DNA from: Lentzea nigeriaca
Lineage (GTDB): Bacteria; Actinomycetota; Actinomycetes; Mycobacteriales; Pseudonocardiaceae
Assembly (NCBI RefSeq): GCF_016907955.1
Contig: NZ_JAFBCX010000003.1
Span: forward strand, 248,001 to 312,000
Reading direction: 5' to 3'
Length of the DNA stretch: 64,000 nt
The position numbers and the translations under genes were made by a program. This document shows, piece by piece, positions 42,769 to 51,830 of the stretch. How positions within the stretch are numbered: the stretch's first letter is position 1; every line of letters starts with the position of its first letter. The notes beneath the pieces were generated by a model, which was not told the DNA's origin, made no database searches, and saw nothing but the letters and a program-made list of their open reading frames with translations.

Positions 42769-44058
42769 TCACTCGTCCACGTCCAGAAGCCCCGCGGGCA
42801 TCGCGAAGGGCGCGTCGGGATCGGCCGGCCCGACCGGTTCGGTCTCCAGCTCCACCAGGGCGGCGGCGGTCTCCAGCCGGTCGAGGCACGTCTGCGTGTC
42901 GTCGGCCTCGCACACGACGAACGAGTGCCGCGCCAGGTAACCGCCGGGAGGCAGCCGCAACGTCGTGCCGGGCTCGCACATCGGCGAGGCCGCGACCAGG
43001 CCGGGCGCCTCGGCGGGCACCTCGATCGACTTCAGCAGGCAGTCCTCTGCCGGGTAGCCGAACCGGATGCCCGCGACGCGGCGGTGCTTCGGCGTGATGT
43101 CCGGCCGCTGCCCGGTCGTGACGTCGAACAGCACCTCGCCGGGTTCGATGCCGGTGGCGGTGCGGCCCAGGAACGGGATGAGGTCGCCGCCCAGCCTGCC
43201 GTTGATCTCGATGATCAGCGGGCCGCGGTCGGTCAGCCGCACCTCCGCGTGCGTGATGCCGTTCTCGATGCCGAGCGCCTCGTGGGCCTTCGCGAGGTGC
43301 CGCATCAGGTCCTGGTCGTCGAGCAGCGGGTCGTTCGCGTCGACCACGTGCCCGACCTCCTCGAAGTACGGGTGGTCGCTGGAGTGCTTGCGCGCCACGA
43401 ACATCGGCAGGTACTCGCCTTTGTGGACAGCGCCGTCGACGCTGATCTCCTGGCCTGGCGCGTAGCGTTCGACGATCGCACTCGCCCGGTAGGGGCCGGG
43501 GTCGACCTCGCTCGCCGACAAGGCGGTGTGGAACGCCTCGTCGAGCTCGGACTCGTCGGTGGCGAAGACGACTCCGATGCTGGCACCCATCGCGCGGGGC
43601 TTGATCACGACCGGATAGCCGATGCGTTCCGCCGCGGCACGGGCCTGCTCGACGGTCGTCGTGAGCTCGAAACCCGGCTGGTGCAGGCCCGCGGCGGTGA
43701 GTACGGCACGGGTGCGTTCCTTGTCGCGGCAGCCGCGCACGCCCGCCGCGGACAGGCCTGGTACGCCGAACTCGGCGGCGAGCAGGCCCGCGTCGAGGAC
43801 AAGGGGTTCGTCCCAGCACATCAGCCCGACGACGGCGCGGCGGGCCACGACTGCCCTGGCGGCCTCGCCCATGACGTCCGAGTCGAAGACGTTCGCGACG
43901 ATGATCTCGTCGAAGTACTGGCGCTGCCAGGTGGGTTTGAGGTTGTTGATCAGGACCAGGTCGATGCCCGCCGCCTTGGCGCGGCGGGCGATCGGCGCGA
44001 CGAGGTACTCGCGGTAGACCTTGAGTCCGCTGCCGATGACGAGGATCGCGGGGTTCAT
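42769..44058 (-). CDS. ATP-grasp ligase A
   Basis: 429 residues; ATG at 44058 overlaps the upstream N-hydroxylase stop as ATGA. ATP-grasp landmarks: GYPVVIKPRAMGASIGVVFA (~145-165), the acidic metal ligands in GPLIIEINGRLGGDLIPFLG (~283-302), and an N-terminal pre-grasp domain (PAILVIGSGLKVYREYLVAP). Family members join a carboxylate, activated as acyl phosphate, to an amine, amino acid or hydrazine. With the second ATP-grasp enzyme it probably assembles a di- or tripeptide-like product without NRPS. The C-terminal ~110 residues are an extra domain seen in BL00235/CarB-like peptide ligases. Confidence 0.85.
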   Translation of the reverse strand: MNPAILVIGSGLKVYREYLVAPIARRAKAAGIDLVLINNLKPTWQRQYFDEIIVANVFDSDVMGEAARAVVARRAVVGLMCWDEPLVLDAGLLAAEFGVPGLSAAGVRGCRDKERTRAVLTAAGLHQPGFELTTTVEQARAAAERIGYPVVIKPRAMGASIGVVFATDESELDEAFHTALSASEVDPGPYRASAIVERYAPGQEISVDGAVHKGEYLPMFVARKHSSDHPYFEEVGHVVDANDPLLDDQDLMRHLAKAHEALGIENGITHAEVRLTDRGPLIIEINGRLGGDLIPFLGRTATGIEPGEVLFDVTTGQRPDITPKHRRVAGIRFGYPAEDCLLKSIEVPAEAPGLVAASPMCEPGTTLRLPPGGYLARHSFVVCEADDTQTCLDRLETAAALVELETEPVGPADPDAPFAMPAGLLDVDE

Positions 44059-45323
44059 GCGGTGGCTCCCGTTCTGCGGGTGAGCAGGTCGGTGAGGATG
44101 TCCTGCGAGCGGTGGGCGATGACGCTGATCAGCGAGTCGGCGATGCCGTGCGTCTCCTCGTTCACGCCCTGCAGGTACATGGCGCCCCACGCGGAGTCGC
44201 CGAGGTCGACCCGGTAGCTGCGGTTGACGGTGATCTCGTCGATGCCGGCCCGTTCGGCGAGATCGCGGACGAGCCACGGCATGCGCGGGTCGTAGCCGGT
44301 GCCCAGCAGCACGAGGTCACTGTGCAACGGCTCGACCTTGCCGCTCATGCGGTCACGCAGGTCGAGGACCACCTCGTCGTTCTCCACGCGGGCGGCGACG
44401 ACCTCGGTCATCGGCCGCACCCACGAGCGCTGCGGGCCGAGCGTCTTCTGCTGGTACAGCATCGTGTAGAGCTGGTCGAGGAACTCCGGCGCGAGGCCGG
44501 CGTAGTTGGTGAGCCGCATCTCGCCGAGGATCTGCTTGCGCACCTCGGGCGGGCTGTCGTAGAACTCGTCGACGAACGACGGGTAGAACAGCTCGTTCAC
44601 GAACTTGCTGTGCTGGTAGTTCTGCAGCCCGATCGACCGGACGACCATCGTCACCTGGCTCTCGGGCAGATTCTGGTGCAGCGCGTAGAACATCTCCGCC
44701 GCGCTCTGCGCTCCACCCACGACCACGGCGCGCACCGGCTTGTCCTTCGGGATCTGCGCGATCCTGGTGCGGTACTGGGCGCTGTGCACGATCCGTTCGG
44801 CCGGCAGCTCGCCGAACACGTCCGGGATGCGCGGGTCACGACCACCGCCGACGACGAGATCGCGGCACCGGATCCGACCACCGTCCACAAGGGACACCTC
44901 CCAGCCGGTGATCGTCCCGTCGCCCGACCGCGTCGGCTCGATGCTCTGCGCGCGGGAGTCGTAGCGGATCTGCACGCGCTCCAACGACTTCGCCGCCCAC
45001 TGGAGGTAGTCCGAGAGCTCCCAGCGGAACGGACTGAACGTACCGAGGTTGACGAACTCGTCGAGCCGCCCCTGGTCGTGCAGGAAGTTGAGGAACGAGA
45101 AGCGGCTGCGCGGGTTGCGCAACGTCACCAGGTCCTTGAGGAACGAGACCTGGCTGCGCGCCCACGGCATGAGCAGGTTGCGCTGCCACTTGACGTCCGG
45201 GCTCTGCTCCAGCAGAAGGGTGTTCTCGGCGAGGTCCGACTCGGACTCCTCGATCGCGACGGCGAGCGCCAGGTTCGCCGGTCCCGCGCCGATCGCCAGT
45301 ACCCCAACCTCTCGGTCAGTCAC
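44055..45323 (-). CDS. L-lysine N6- / L-ornithine N5-monooxygenase paralogue B
   Basis: 422 residues; GTG at 45323 behind GGAGGGGG. FAD site VGVLAIGAGPANLALAVAIE, substrate motif DLVTLRNPRSRFSFLNFLHD, NADPH site VRAVVVGGAQSAAEMFYALH and the C-terminal LVLLGTGYDPRMPW are all those of siderophore-type N-hydroxylating monooxygenases. The reaction is NADPH- and O2-dependent hydroxylation of a side-chain amine. In hydrazine pathways this makes N6-hydroxylysine for N-N coupling. It is highly similar to the copy at 50462-51736 along its whole length, and both genes carry the same upstream palindrome. No siderophore synthetase is nearby. Confidence 0.9.
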   Translation of the reverse strand: MTDREVGVLAIGAGPANLALAVAIEESESDLAENTLLLEQSPDVKWQRNLLMPWARSQVSFLKDLVTLRNPRSRFSFLNFLHDQGRLDEFVNLGTFSPFRWELSDYLQWAAKSLERVQIRYDSRAQSIEPTRSGDGTITGWEVSLVDGGRIRCRDLVVGGGRDPRIPDVFGELPAERIVHSAQYRTRIAQIPKDKPVRAVVVGGAQSAAEMFYALHQNLPESQVTMVVRSIGLQNYQHSKFVNELFYPSFVDEFYDSPPEVRKQILGEMRLTNYAGLAPEFLDQLYTMLYQQKTLGPQRSWVRPMTEVVAARVENDEVVLDLRDRMSGKVEPLHSDLVLLGTGYDPRMPWLVRDLAERAGIDEITVNRSYRVDLGDSAWGAMYLQGVNEETHGIADSLISVIAHRSQDILTDLLTRRTGATA

Positions 45324-45371
45324 AGTGCCCCCTCCGATGGTTTCGCAGCCGAAAACCAAGCTAGACAACGA

Positions 45372-45416
45372 AGTTCCCCGAGAAGAAGAGGAACCGTTCC
45401 CGACCGAGCGGGAATT
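45372..45416 (-). promoter_or_regulatory. Conserved upstream block with GGAACCGTTCC, before N-hydroxylase B
   Basis: The palindrome GGAAC-C-GTTCC (45390-45400) is embedded in a stretch that matches the region before the paralogue at 51736: GTTCCCGACCG is identical and a GGGG/CCCC run is found at nearly the same distance. The block lies 49-93 bases before the start codon and fills most of the only sizeable gap in this part of the cluster. It is a candidate operator or promoter. Confidence 0.55.
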
Positions 45417-46650
45417 ACCGGACTTCGATGTGGACGGTGTTCGCCGCGTTTTCCGCGCGCCGCAACGCTTCCGCGGACGTGTCGCCGGTGGCCATGACGA
45501 TGCCCGCGCGGTCCCACGAGCTGCGCAGGCCGTCGAACCTCTCCCCCGGCGCGACCGTCACCTGCAGCAGGTGCACTCCGTCGAGCCGCCGCGCCTCGTC
45601 CACGCCCTCGACGCTCTCGACGACACCGGGCTCGATCGTCAGGAACCGCACGGCTGCACCGGACTTCGCCCGGGCCGGCAGGTCGCTCGGCGGGTCCTCG
45701 CCCTTGAGCACGGCGTAGTAGCAGCGCAGCAGCTCGACCGGGTACGCGAGCTGGACGACGTCCAGAATGCCGTCTCCCGCGAGCCTGCCCGCACACTCGA
45801 CGAGGTGCGGGACGCCGCCCGCGACGATCCACTCGCAGTGCACGATGCCGTCGCGGAACCCGGTCGCGTCGATCACCAGCGCGGTGTCCTGTTTCAGCAG
45901 GTCGTCCAGCTCGGGCGGGATGTCCGCGGGCACGACGTGCGCGAGCTCGACCGGGCGCGGGCCGGGGACGAGCTGCTTGCCGGTGACGTTGGCCCACAAC
46001 GGTTTCCCGTTCTGCACCAGCGTCTCGACGCTGAACTCCTCGCCCTCGACGAACTCCTCGGCGAGCATGGAGAGCTCCATCGGGCGGTCGGGGACGAAGA
46101 TGCCCTCGTCCTGCGCGGTGCAGTGCGCCCAGGCCTGCTCGATGTCGTCGGGGTAGCGGATCACCTGGGTGCCCACGGAGGCCTGGCGGTTGGACGGCTT
46201 GAGCACTATCGGCCGGTCCTGCATGAACGCCAGGACGTCAGCCGGGCTCGTCACCCGCACGCTCGCCGGATTCCGGATGCCGGCGGACGCGGTGACCTGC
46301 CGTAGCAACGCCTTGTCCCGCATGATCTGCGCCGCCCCGAGCGTCGCCCCCGGCAACCCGTAGCGCTCGGCGAGCCGCGCGGCGAACGGTGTCGCGTACT
46401 CGATCGCGGGGATGATCGCCGCGGGGTCGAGATCGCGGTGGGTGTGGAAGAACTCGTCGGCCTTGCCCGGCGTGAGGTACTCCCACTCGATCAGGCCGCG
46501 GGCGAACCCGACGCCTTCGATCTGCTCACGTACGTGCCGCTTGCGCACCACGTCCGGTTCCTCGACGTAGATCAGCGAGTCGTCCGGCTGGAACTCGGCG
46601 ATCAGGCCGAGCGTGACACCGACGAACCCGACGACGATGACGGGCTTCAT
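45415..46650 (-). CDS. ATP-grasp ligase B
   Basis: 411 residues; ATG at 46650 overlaps the MFS stop as ATGA. Landmarks: DRPIVLKPSNRQASVGTQVI (~144-163), EFVEGEEFSVETLVQNGKPL, and the metal-binding VPHLVECAGRLAGDGILDVV (~280-299), where Glu-x-x-x-Arg replaces the more common Glu-x-Asn-x-Arg. The N-terminal KPVIVVGFVGVTLGLIAEFQ is a pre-grasp Rossmann-like part. It is only distantly related to ligase A, so two different bonds are probably made, or one enzyme makes an amide with a hydrazine nitrogen. It ends 91 bases before N-hydroxylase B. Confidence 0.83.
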   Translation of the reverse strand: MKPVIVVGFVGVTLGLIAEFQPDDSLIYVEEPDVVRKRHVREQIEGVGFARGLIEWEYLTPGKADEFFHTHRDLDPAAIIPAIEYATPFAARLAERYGLPGATLGAAQIMRDKALLRQVTASAGIRNPASVRVTSPADVLAFMQDRPIVLKPSNRQASVGTQVIRYPDDIEQAWAHCTAQDEGIFVPDRPMELSMLAEEFVEGEEFSVETLVQNGKPLWANVTGKQLVPGPRPVELAHVVPADIPPELDDLLKQDTALVIDATGFRDGIVHCEWIVAGGVPHLVECAGRLAGDGILDVVQLAYPVELLRCYYAVLKGEDPPSDLPARAKSGAAVRFLTIEPGVVESVEGVDEARRLDGVHLLQVTVAPGERFDGLRSSWDRAGIVMATGDTSAEALRRAENAANTVHIEVR

Positions 46651-47861
46651 GCCACACCTGCCTCTGCCGGCTCCTTCACCACGCGGACGCCGTACACGGC
46701 GAGCAGCCCGGCGACCCCGTTGACCAGCGCGATGACGATCCAGAACGCGCCACCGAGCGAGTTGAACGTGAACACGCCGAACAACGGCCCGATCGCGCAC
46801 GCCAACCCGACCACGGCCTGCATCGTGCCGATGTAACGCGACTTGTACGCCGCCGGGAACTTCGCCGGGTGCGCGAACATGCTCGGCCCGGCGATCATCA
46901 GGCCGCTCACCGCGAACACGGCACCCAGGATCACGAACGTCCCGGAGTGCACGGCGAGGGCGTAGAGGGCGAAGCCGAACGAGTTCACCAGGTGCCCGGC
47001 GAGCACGGCGACGTGCACCGGGATCCTGACGATGTACGCCGTGATCTTCAGCTCGCACGTGATGAGCACGACCGACGAGATCGTCAGCACCGCGCTGTAG
47101 AGGCCGGTCGGGTACTTGTCCGCGACGATCTCCAGCGGCAGCGCCGTGACGGACTGCGCGTACGCGATCGTGCCGAGGAACACCGCCGCGAGGTAGGCGA
47201 GGTACTTGCCGTCCCGCAGCATCGTCGAGTACGCGGTGCGCGAGTCCACGGTGGACTTCTCTTCGTCCTCCTCCGGCGCCTCCACCCGCGGCAGCAGCGA
47301 GTACGCCAGCAGCGCGTAGATCAGCGCGGTGGCGCCGTCGACGTAGAACAGCAGGTCCCAGTCGACGAGAATCAGCCCGGCGGCGATCAGCGGGGCGAGA
47401 GCGGCGCCGGTGTTCAGCGCGATGCGCATCATCGAGAACGCCATCACCTGGTGCTCTTCCGGCATCAGGTCGCTGAGCAGCACTGCCGCGGCGGGCCGGT
47501 ACGCCTGCGTCACGAGCCCCGCGAGGCCCACGACCAGGAACAGCACCACCGGCGTCTTGGCCACGAACGGGATCGACGACACCAGCGGCGCGGACGCCAG
47601 CATGGCCAGCGTGATCGTCGTGCGCGGCCCGAGCCGGTGCGTGAGCTCGCCGCCTAGCAACGTGCCGAAGATCGCCCCGACGCTGTACGCGGCGAGGCAC
47701 AGGCCCGCCACGCCGATCGCGTCGCCGCGGAAGGTCAGGTACAGCAGGATGAACGTCTGGACGAACGCGCCGAGCTGGTTGATCAGTACGCCGCCGAGGA
47801 GGTAGCGCACGGGGGTGGGGGTCGCCCGCAACGTGGCGATCACCCCGGTCTTCTCTGCCAT
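46647..47861 (-). CDS. MFS transporter, probable product exporter
   Basis: 404 residues with about 12 membrane helices. The loop after helix 2 has GGELTHRLGPRTTITLAMLA, the MFS A-motif region, and helix 4-5 has GLVTQAYRPAAAVLLSDLMP. A charged central loop (VEAPEEDEEKSTVDSRTAYS) separates the halves. Proton-driven drug or metabolite efflux is typical for the type. Location inside the cluster and ATGA coupling to ATP-grasp B make it the likely exporter and self-protection factor. Confidence 0.88.
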   Translation of the reverse strand: MAEKTGVIATLRATPTPVRYLLGGVLINQLGAFVQTFILLYLTFRGDAIGVAGLCLAAYSVGAIFGTLLGGELTHRLGPRTTITLAMLASAPLVSSIPFVAKTPVVLFLVVGLAGLVTQAYRPAAAVLLSDLMPEEHQVMAFSMMRIALNTGAALAPLIAAGLILVDWDLLFYVDGATALIYALLAYSLLPRVEAPEEDEEKSTVDSRTAYSTMLRDGKYLAYLAAVFLGTIAYAQSVTALPLEIVADKYPTGLYSAVLTISSVVLITCELKITAYIVRIPVHVAVLAGHLVNSFGFALYALAVHSGTFVILGAVFAVSGLMIAGPSMFAHPAKFPAAYKSRYIGTMQAVVGLACAIGPLFGVFTFNSLGGAFWIVIALVNGVAGLLAVYGVRVVKEPAEAGVA

Positions 47862-47904
47862 CAGGCTGACTCCTCAGGAGCGTTGACCGAACCGGAACCG
47901 GACA

Positions 47905-48948
47905 TCACGCCGCCTCCCCGAGCGCACCGAGAGCTCCCACGATGCGCGCGGCCACCAGCGGCGCCGAAGCGAATCCCGAGCCCCCGCAGGCCGCGCGTGC
48001 CCAGACGGCCGGCGCCACCTCCGTGAGCTGGGCGCCACCCGTGACCGCGTCGGCGGCGTAGTGGCAGTGCTTCACCGCGACCACGGTGTATCGGTCCACA
48101 TCGGACACGATGGACGCGGCGAGCAGCTGGTCGGCCCAGTCCTGGTAGAGCTCGACGCTGTCGACGGACTCGACCTCCCGGCAGACGGCGTTCGAGCTGA
48201 TCTTCAGCAGGGTGCCGTCACCGGGCGGCAGCAGCCAGGCCCGGCCGTCGTCGCCGAGCCCGCCGGCACCGGGTGCGTTCTCCCACCAGCGCATCAGCGG
48301 CTCGGGAGGCCGCAGGTACACCATCGTCTGGCGGTGCAGCCGCACCGGGACGCCGACCAGCTCTGCGGTCCACGGGCCCTCGGCGACCAGCACCAGGTCC
48401 GCCCGTACCGTGACGCCGCCCTCGACGGAGACGCGGCCGGTTCCGACGGCGGTGACGCGGCTGTTGGGCCGCAACGACACCAGCGGGTGCTCGATCAGCC
48501 AGCGCACGGCCGCGACCAGCACTCGCGTCGCGAGCAACACCCCGGCGTCGACCTCCAGCACGCCCACCGCGTCCCGAGCGAACACCAGGTGCGGCAGCTT
48601 CTCCGGCTCCAGCGTCTCGACGGGCAGCCCCCACGCCATCGCCTGCCCGGCCATCACCGCGGCCTGAGCGCGCGGCCAGGCCGTGACGACGCCGACCCGG
48701 CGGTAGAACCTGGTGTCCAGCAACGACTCCAGCTCCAGCCACCGCCGGTGCGCGGCGACGCGGCCGAGGGTGGCGTCCACGTCGTCCGGGACGAACGTCC
48801 GGAGCGCGCGGTGCTGGTCGAACGACGTGGACACCGGACTGGGGATGCTGCCGCGGTCGAGCACGGTCACGCGGTGGCCGGCGAGCGCGCACTCCACCGC
48901 TGTCACGAGGCCGGTGACGCCCGCCCCGACGATGACGATCCTGGCCAT
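47905..48948 (-). CDS. DAO-family FAD oxidoreductase, predicted hydrazino-acid releasing enzyme
   Basis: 347 residues; ATG at 48948 overlaps the MetRS-like stop by one base (TGATG). FAD site ARIVIVGAGVTGLVTAVECA at the N terminus; the D-amino acid/glycine oxidase layout continues with RADLVLVAEGPWTAELVGVP and ends with ACGGSGFASAPLVAARIVGA. In the hydrazinoacetate pathway described for the s56-p1 cluster and relatives, a DAO-type flavoenzyme oxidatively cleaves the C-N bond of the lysine-glycine N-N adduct, releasing hydrazinoacetate and a semialdehyde. Its one-base coupling to the MetRS-like gene supports the same role here. Other amine oxidations remain possible. Confidence 0.82.
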   Translation of the reverse strand: MARIVIVGAGVTGLVTAVECALAGHRVTVLDRGSIPSPVSTSFDQHRALRTFVPDDVDATLGRVAAHRRWLELESLLDTRFYRRVGVVTAWPRAQAAVMAGQAMAWGLPVETLEPEKLPHLVFARDAVGVLEVDAGVLLATRVLVAAVRWLIEHPLVSLRPNSRVTAVGTGRVSVEGGVTVRADLVLVAEGPWTAELVGVPVRLHRQTMVYLRPPEPLMRWWENAPGAGGLGDDGRAWLLPPGDGTLLKISSNAVCREVESVDSVELYQDWADQLLAASIVSDVDRYTVVAVKHCHYAADAVTGGAQLTEVAPAVWARAACGGSGFASAPLVAARIVGALGALGEAA

Positions 48949-50462
48949 CACTCGGGAAGTTCCGGCAGCCGCCGAGGCGTGAACCGCACAGTGTCGAACG
49001 TCGCCGGGATCGCGGTGTCCGGCAGCGCCGAGGCGGCGAGGTCGGTGAGGATCGGCGCGGCGCAGCGCAGGAACACGTCGACCTCGTGGCAGAAGTCGCC
49101 CGCGTTCCCGGCCGTGAGCGGGAAGGAGTCCAGGCGGGCGAGCTGCTCGGTGAGCGTGAACGCCGCCGCCGTGACGCTGAACCGACGCACGTCGTAGGCG
49201 CCGGCGAAGCGTTCGGCCATCAGCCGTGCGGCGACGCGGGAGCGCTCCGAGACCGGCAGCGGAGCCGGCGCCAGCGCGTTGACCCTGGCCGCGATCCGGT
49301 TCCACGGCGCGACCAGGCGCGACGACGTCACCTCCGCCATCGCGGCGCGGGTGAAGTTCGTGCGCTGGAACTCCGGGCTGGTCGAGGCGAGGTAGAACCG
49401 GACGACGTCGCGCGGGACACCCTGTCCGAGCAGCTCCTGGCCGGTGACGAGGTGGCCGCGGCTGGTCGAGAACTTGTCGTTCTCCAGCTCGTAGAACTCG
49501 TTGGTGACGAACTGCTCCGGCAGCACGTACTCCTCGAGGGCGAGCAGCATCGCGACACCGGCGACGGCGAACGCGAACCCCGCGTCGGAGCCGAAGAAGT
49601 ACACGATCTCCGTGTCACCGAACCACAGCTGGTCGTCGCTCTCCAGCACCTCGCCTCGACGCTGCGCGGCGAGCGCGGACGCGTGGACGCTCCACGTGAT
49701 CGTCTCGGTGTCCGAGTAGAACACCTGGCCGGCGACCTCGGGGAACGGCGCGGGGATGCCCCAGGAGATGGGCAGCGTGATCGGGTAGTCCGGCAACGGC
49801 CGCGCCAGCATCTCCTCGATCATCCGCGCGAGCCGCGGCCGCAACGTCGGCGCGTGCCGCGCGAAGAACTCCTCCAGTCCCGCCCGGTACTCCTCGACCG
49901 GCAGGACCAGCACCTCCGCCGAGCGCAGCTCGACCGGGTCGTCCGGGTCCAATGTGGACCGCGGGTCCACGAGCTCGCCGGAGGCGATCCAGTGGCCGCA
50001 GCCCTCGCACAGCCCGGCACAGCCGTCGCTCAGGCACACCGGGCAACCACCGCGCACGTACGCGTCGGTGAGGAACTCCCCGGTCCGCGGCGAGTACGGG
50101 AACTCGACTGCGCGCAACCGCAGTTTGCCCGCGCTGTGCAGGCGGTCGAAGAACGTGACGACCGTCTTGACGTACCGCTCGTCGAACCGCACGAACCCGT
50201 CCGGCTCGATGCCCATCGCCGCGAGCGACGCATCGACCTCGCTCGCCGACTTCTCCCGCAGGTCCTCCGGCCGGACGCCGAGGCGGCGGGCGGTGGTGAC
50301 GATGTAGTTCTGCGTCGAGTGGATGCCGGTGCCGAACAGCACGTCGCACCCGGCGGCACGGGCGTACCGCGTGCAGATGTCGGCGGCCAGGAAGGGGCCG
50401 GCGAGGTGGCCCAGGTGCAGGTCGCCGTTCGCGGTCGGGCCTGGAGCGATCACCAGAAGCAT
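48948..50462 (-). CDS. Methionyl-tRNA-synthetase-like protein, predicted N-N bond-forming (hydrazine) synthetase component
   Basis: 504 residues. The class I signatures are present: GDLHLGHLAGPF (HLGH at 16-19) and KFSTSRG (KMSKS-like, ~332), plus a Cys-rich zinc knuckle (CPVCLSDGCAGLCEGCGHW, ~140-160). The anticodon-binding C domain is short, and a housekeeping MetRS would not lie in an N-hydroxylase operon. In s56-p1, pyrazofurin, formycin and triacsin pathways a cupin-MetRS-like fusion joins N6-hydroxylysine to an amino acid through an N-N bond. Here the cupin half is absent, and a free cupin is encoded at 52952-53314. One-base overlaps tie it to an N-hydroxylase and to the DAO enzyme. Confidence 0.85.
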   Translation of the reverse strand: MLLVIAPGPTANGDLHLGHLAGPFLAADICTRYARAAGCDVLFGTGIHSTQNYIVTTARRLGVRPEDLREKSASEVDASLAAMGIEPDGFVRFDERYVKTVVTFFDRLHSAGKLRLRAVEFPYSPRTGEFLTDAYVRGGCPVCLSDGCAGLCEGCGHWIASGELVDPRSTLDPDDPVELRSAEVLVLPVEEYRAGLEEFFARHAPTLRPRLARMIEEMLARPLPDYPITLPISWGIPAPFPEVAGQVFYSDTETITWSVHASALAAQRRGEVLESDDQLWFGDTEIVYFFGSDAGFAFAVAGVAMLLALEEYVLPEQFVTNEFYELENDKFSTSRGHLVTGQELLGQGVPRDVVRFYLASTSPEFQRTNFTRAAMAEVTSSRLVAPWNRIAARVNALAPAPLPVSERSRVAARLMAERFAGAYDVRRFSVTAAAFTLTEQLARLDSFPLTAGNAGDFCHEVDVFLRCAAPILTDLAASALPDTAIPATFDTVRFTPRRLPELPE

Positions 50463-51736
50463 CAGGCACTCCTCAGCTCAGCGGTACGACGGGCGAGCAG
50501 GTCGTTCACGATGTCCTGCGAACGGTGCGCGAGGACGCTGATCAGCGAGTCGGACATGCCGTGCGTCTTCTCGTTGACGCCCTGCAGGTACAACGCGCCC
50601 CACGCCGCGTCACCGATGTCGACGCGGTAGCAGCGGCTGACGGCGATGTCGTCCAGCCCGAGCCGGTCGGCGAGATCGCGTGCCATCGCGGGCATCCGCT
50701 GGTCGTAGCCGGTCCCGAGCACCACGAGGTCGCAGCGCACCGGCTCGACCTTGCCGGTCTTCCGGTCGTGCAGGTCGAGCACGATCTCGTCGCCGTCCTG
50801 CCGGGCGTTGACCACCTCGGTCATCGACCGGACGCTGGAACGCCGCGGTCCCAGCATCTTCTGCTGGTACAGCATCGTGTAGAGCTCGTCGAGGAACGGC
50901 GGCGCGAGGCCCGCGTAGTTCGCGAACCGCATCTCGTCGAGGATCTGCGCGCGCACCTCCTCCGGCGTGTCGTAGAACTCGTCCACGTAGGACGGGAAGA
51001 ACGCCTCGTTGATGAACTTGCTGGTCTGGTAGTTCTGCGGGCCGATCGACCGCACCAGCCAGGTGACCTGGCTGTCGGGCAGGTCGGAGTGCAGCGCGTA
51101 GAACATCTCCGCGGCGCTCTGCGCGCCACCGACCACGACGGCGTGCAGTGGCCGGTCCTTCGGCACGTCACCGATGCGGTCGAGGTACTGCGAGCTGTGC
51201 ACGACCTTGTCCGCGGGCAGGCCGGCGAACACCGCGGGCACGTGCGGGTCGCGGCCGCCGCCGACGACCAGGTCACGGCACCGGATCACGTCGCCGTTGG
51301 CGAGCGTCACGGTCCAGCCGGTGATCACACCGTCCTGCCGGACGGGATCGATCCGCGCGGCGCGGGCGTCGTAGCGGACGCCGACGCGGTCCAAAGAGGA
51401 CGCGACCCACTGCAGGTAGTCGGACATCTCCCACCGGTACGGGTGGAACGTGCCGAGGTTGACGAACTCGTCGAGCCTGCCCTGGTCGTGCAGGAAGCTC
51501 AGGAACGAGAACCGGCTGCGCGGGTTGCGCAACGTCACGAGGTCCTTGATGAACGACACCTGGCTGCGCGCCCACGGCATCAGCGTGCCGCGCTGCCACC
51601 TGACGTCCTCGTGCTGCTCCAGCACGAGCGTGTCGCCCGCGAGCTCCCGCGCACCCGACTCCTCGATCGCGACCGCGAGGGCGAGGTTCGCCGGGCCCGC
51701 GCCGATCGCCAGTACGCCCACGTCTTGGACAGTCAC
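50462..51736 (-). CDS. L-lysine N6- / L-ornithine N5-monooxygenase paralogue A
   Basis: 424 residues; GTG at 51736 behind AGGGGGAC. FAD loop GAGPANL (12-18), DLVTLRNPRSRFSFLSFLHD, NADPH loop VVVGGAQSAAEMFYALHSDL (~197-216) and LVVLGTGYDQRMPAMARDLA are intact, so an active N-hydroxylating flavoprotein is expected. It is the first gene of the minus-strand cluster and overlaps the MetRS-like gene by one base. That coupling makes this copy the best source of N6-hydroxylysine for N-N bond formation. It differs from copy B mostly in the FAD-proximal loop and the C-terminal tail. Confidence 0.9.
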   Translation of the reverse strand: MTVQDVGVLAIGAGPANLALAVAIEESGARELAGDTLVLEQHEDVRWQRGTLMPWARSQVSFIKDLVTLRNPRSRFSFLSFLHDQGRLDEFVNLGTFHPYRWEMSDYLQWVASSLDRVGVRYDARAARIDPVRQDGVITGWTVTLANGDVIRCRDLVVGGGRDPHVPAVFAGLPADKVVHSSQYLDRIGDVPKDRPLHAVVVGGAQSAAEMFYALHSDLPDSQVTWLVRSIGPQNYQTSKFINEAFFPSYVDEFYDTPEEVRAQILDEMRFANYAGLAPPFLDELYTMLYQQKMLGPRRSSVRSMTEVVNARQDGDEIVLDLHDRKTGKVEPVRCDLVVLGTGYDQRMPAMARDLADRLGLDDIAVSRCYRVDIGDAAWGALYLQGVNEKTHGMSDSLISVLAHRSQDIVNDLLARRTAELRSA

Positions 51737-51794
51737 ACGTCCCCCTCTGTTCGTCCCCGAGTGGCGTTCCAGAGGCTAGGTAGCGGCACTTCCC

Positions 51795-51830
51795 CACAGG
51801 TAGGGGAACTGTTCCCGACCGCATGGGCAA
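51795..51830 (-). promoter_or_regulatory. Conserved upstream block with GGAACTGTTCC, before N-hydroxylase A
   Basis: GGAAC-T-GTTCC lies at 51805-51815 and is followed by CCGACCG as at the second copy before 45323. It is ~70 bases upstream of the cluster's first start codon and is therefore a good candidate for the cluster operator. Confidence 0.55.

Noticed and set aside
48948-50462. Housekeeping or resistance methionyl-tRNA synthetase
   Set aside because: Short C-terminal part, coupling by one-base overlaps to an N-hydroxylase and a DAO enzyme, and cluster context fit a hydrazine synthetase component better; not fully excluded.
44055-51736. Hydroxamate siderophore cluster
   Set aside because: Two N-hydroxylases fit, but no IucA/IucC synthetase, NRPS, acyltransferase or iron transporter is present.
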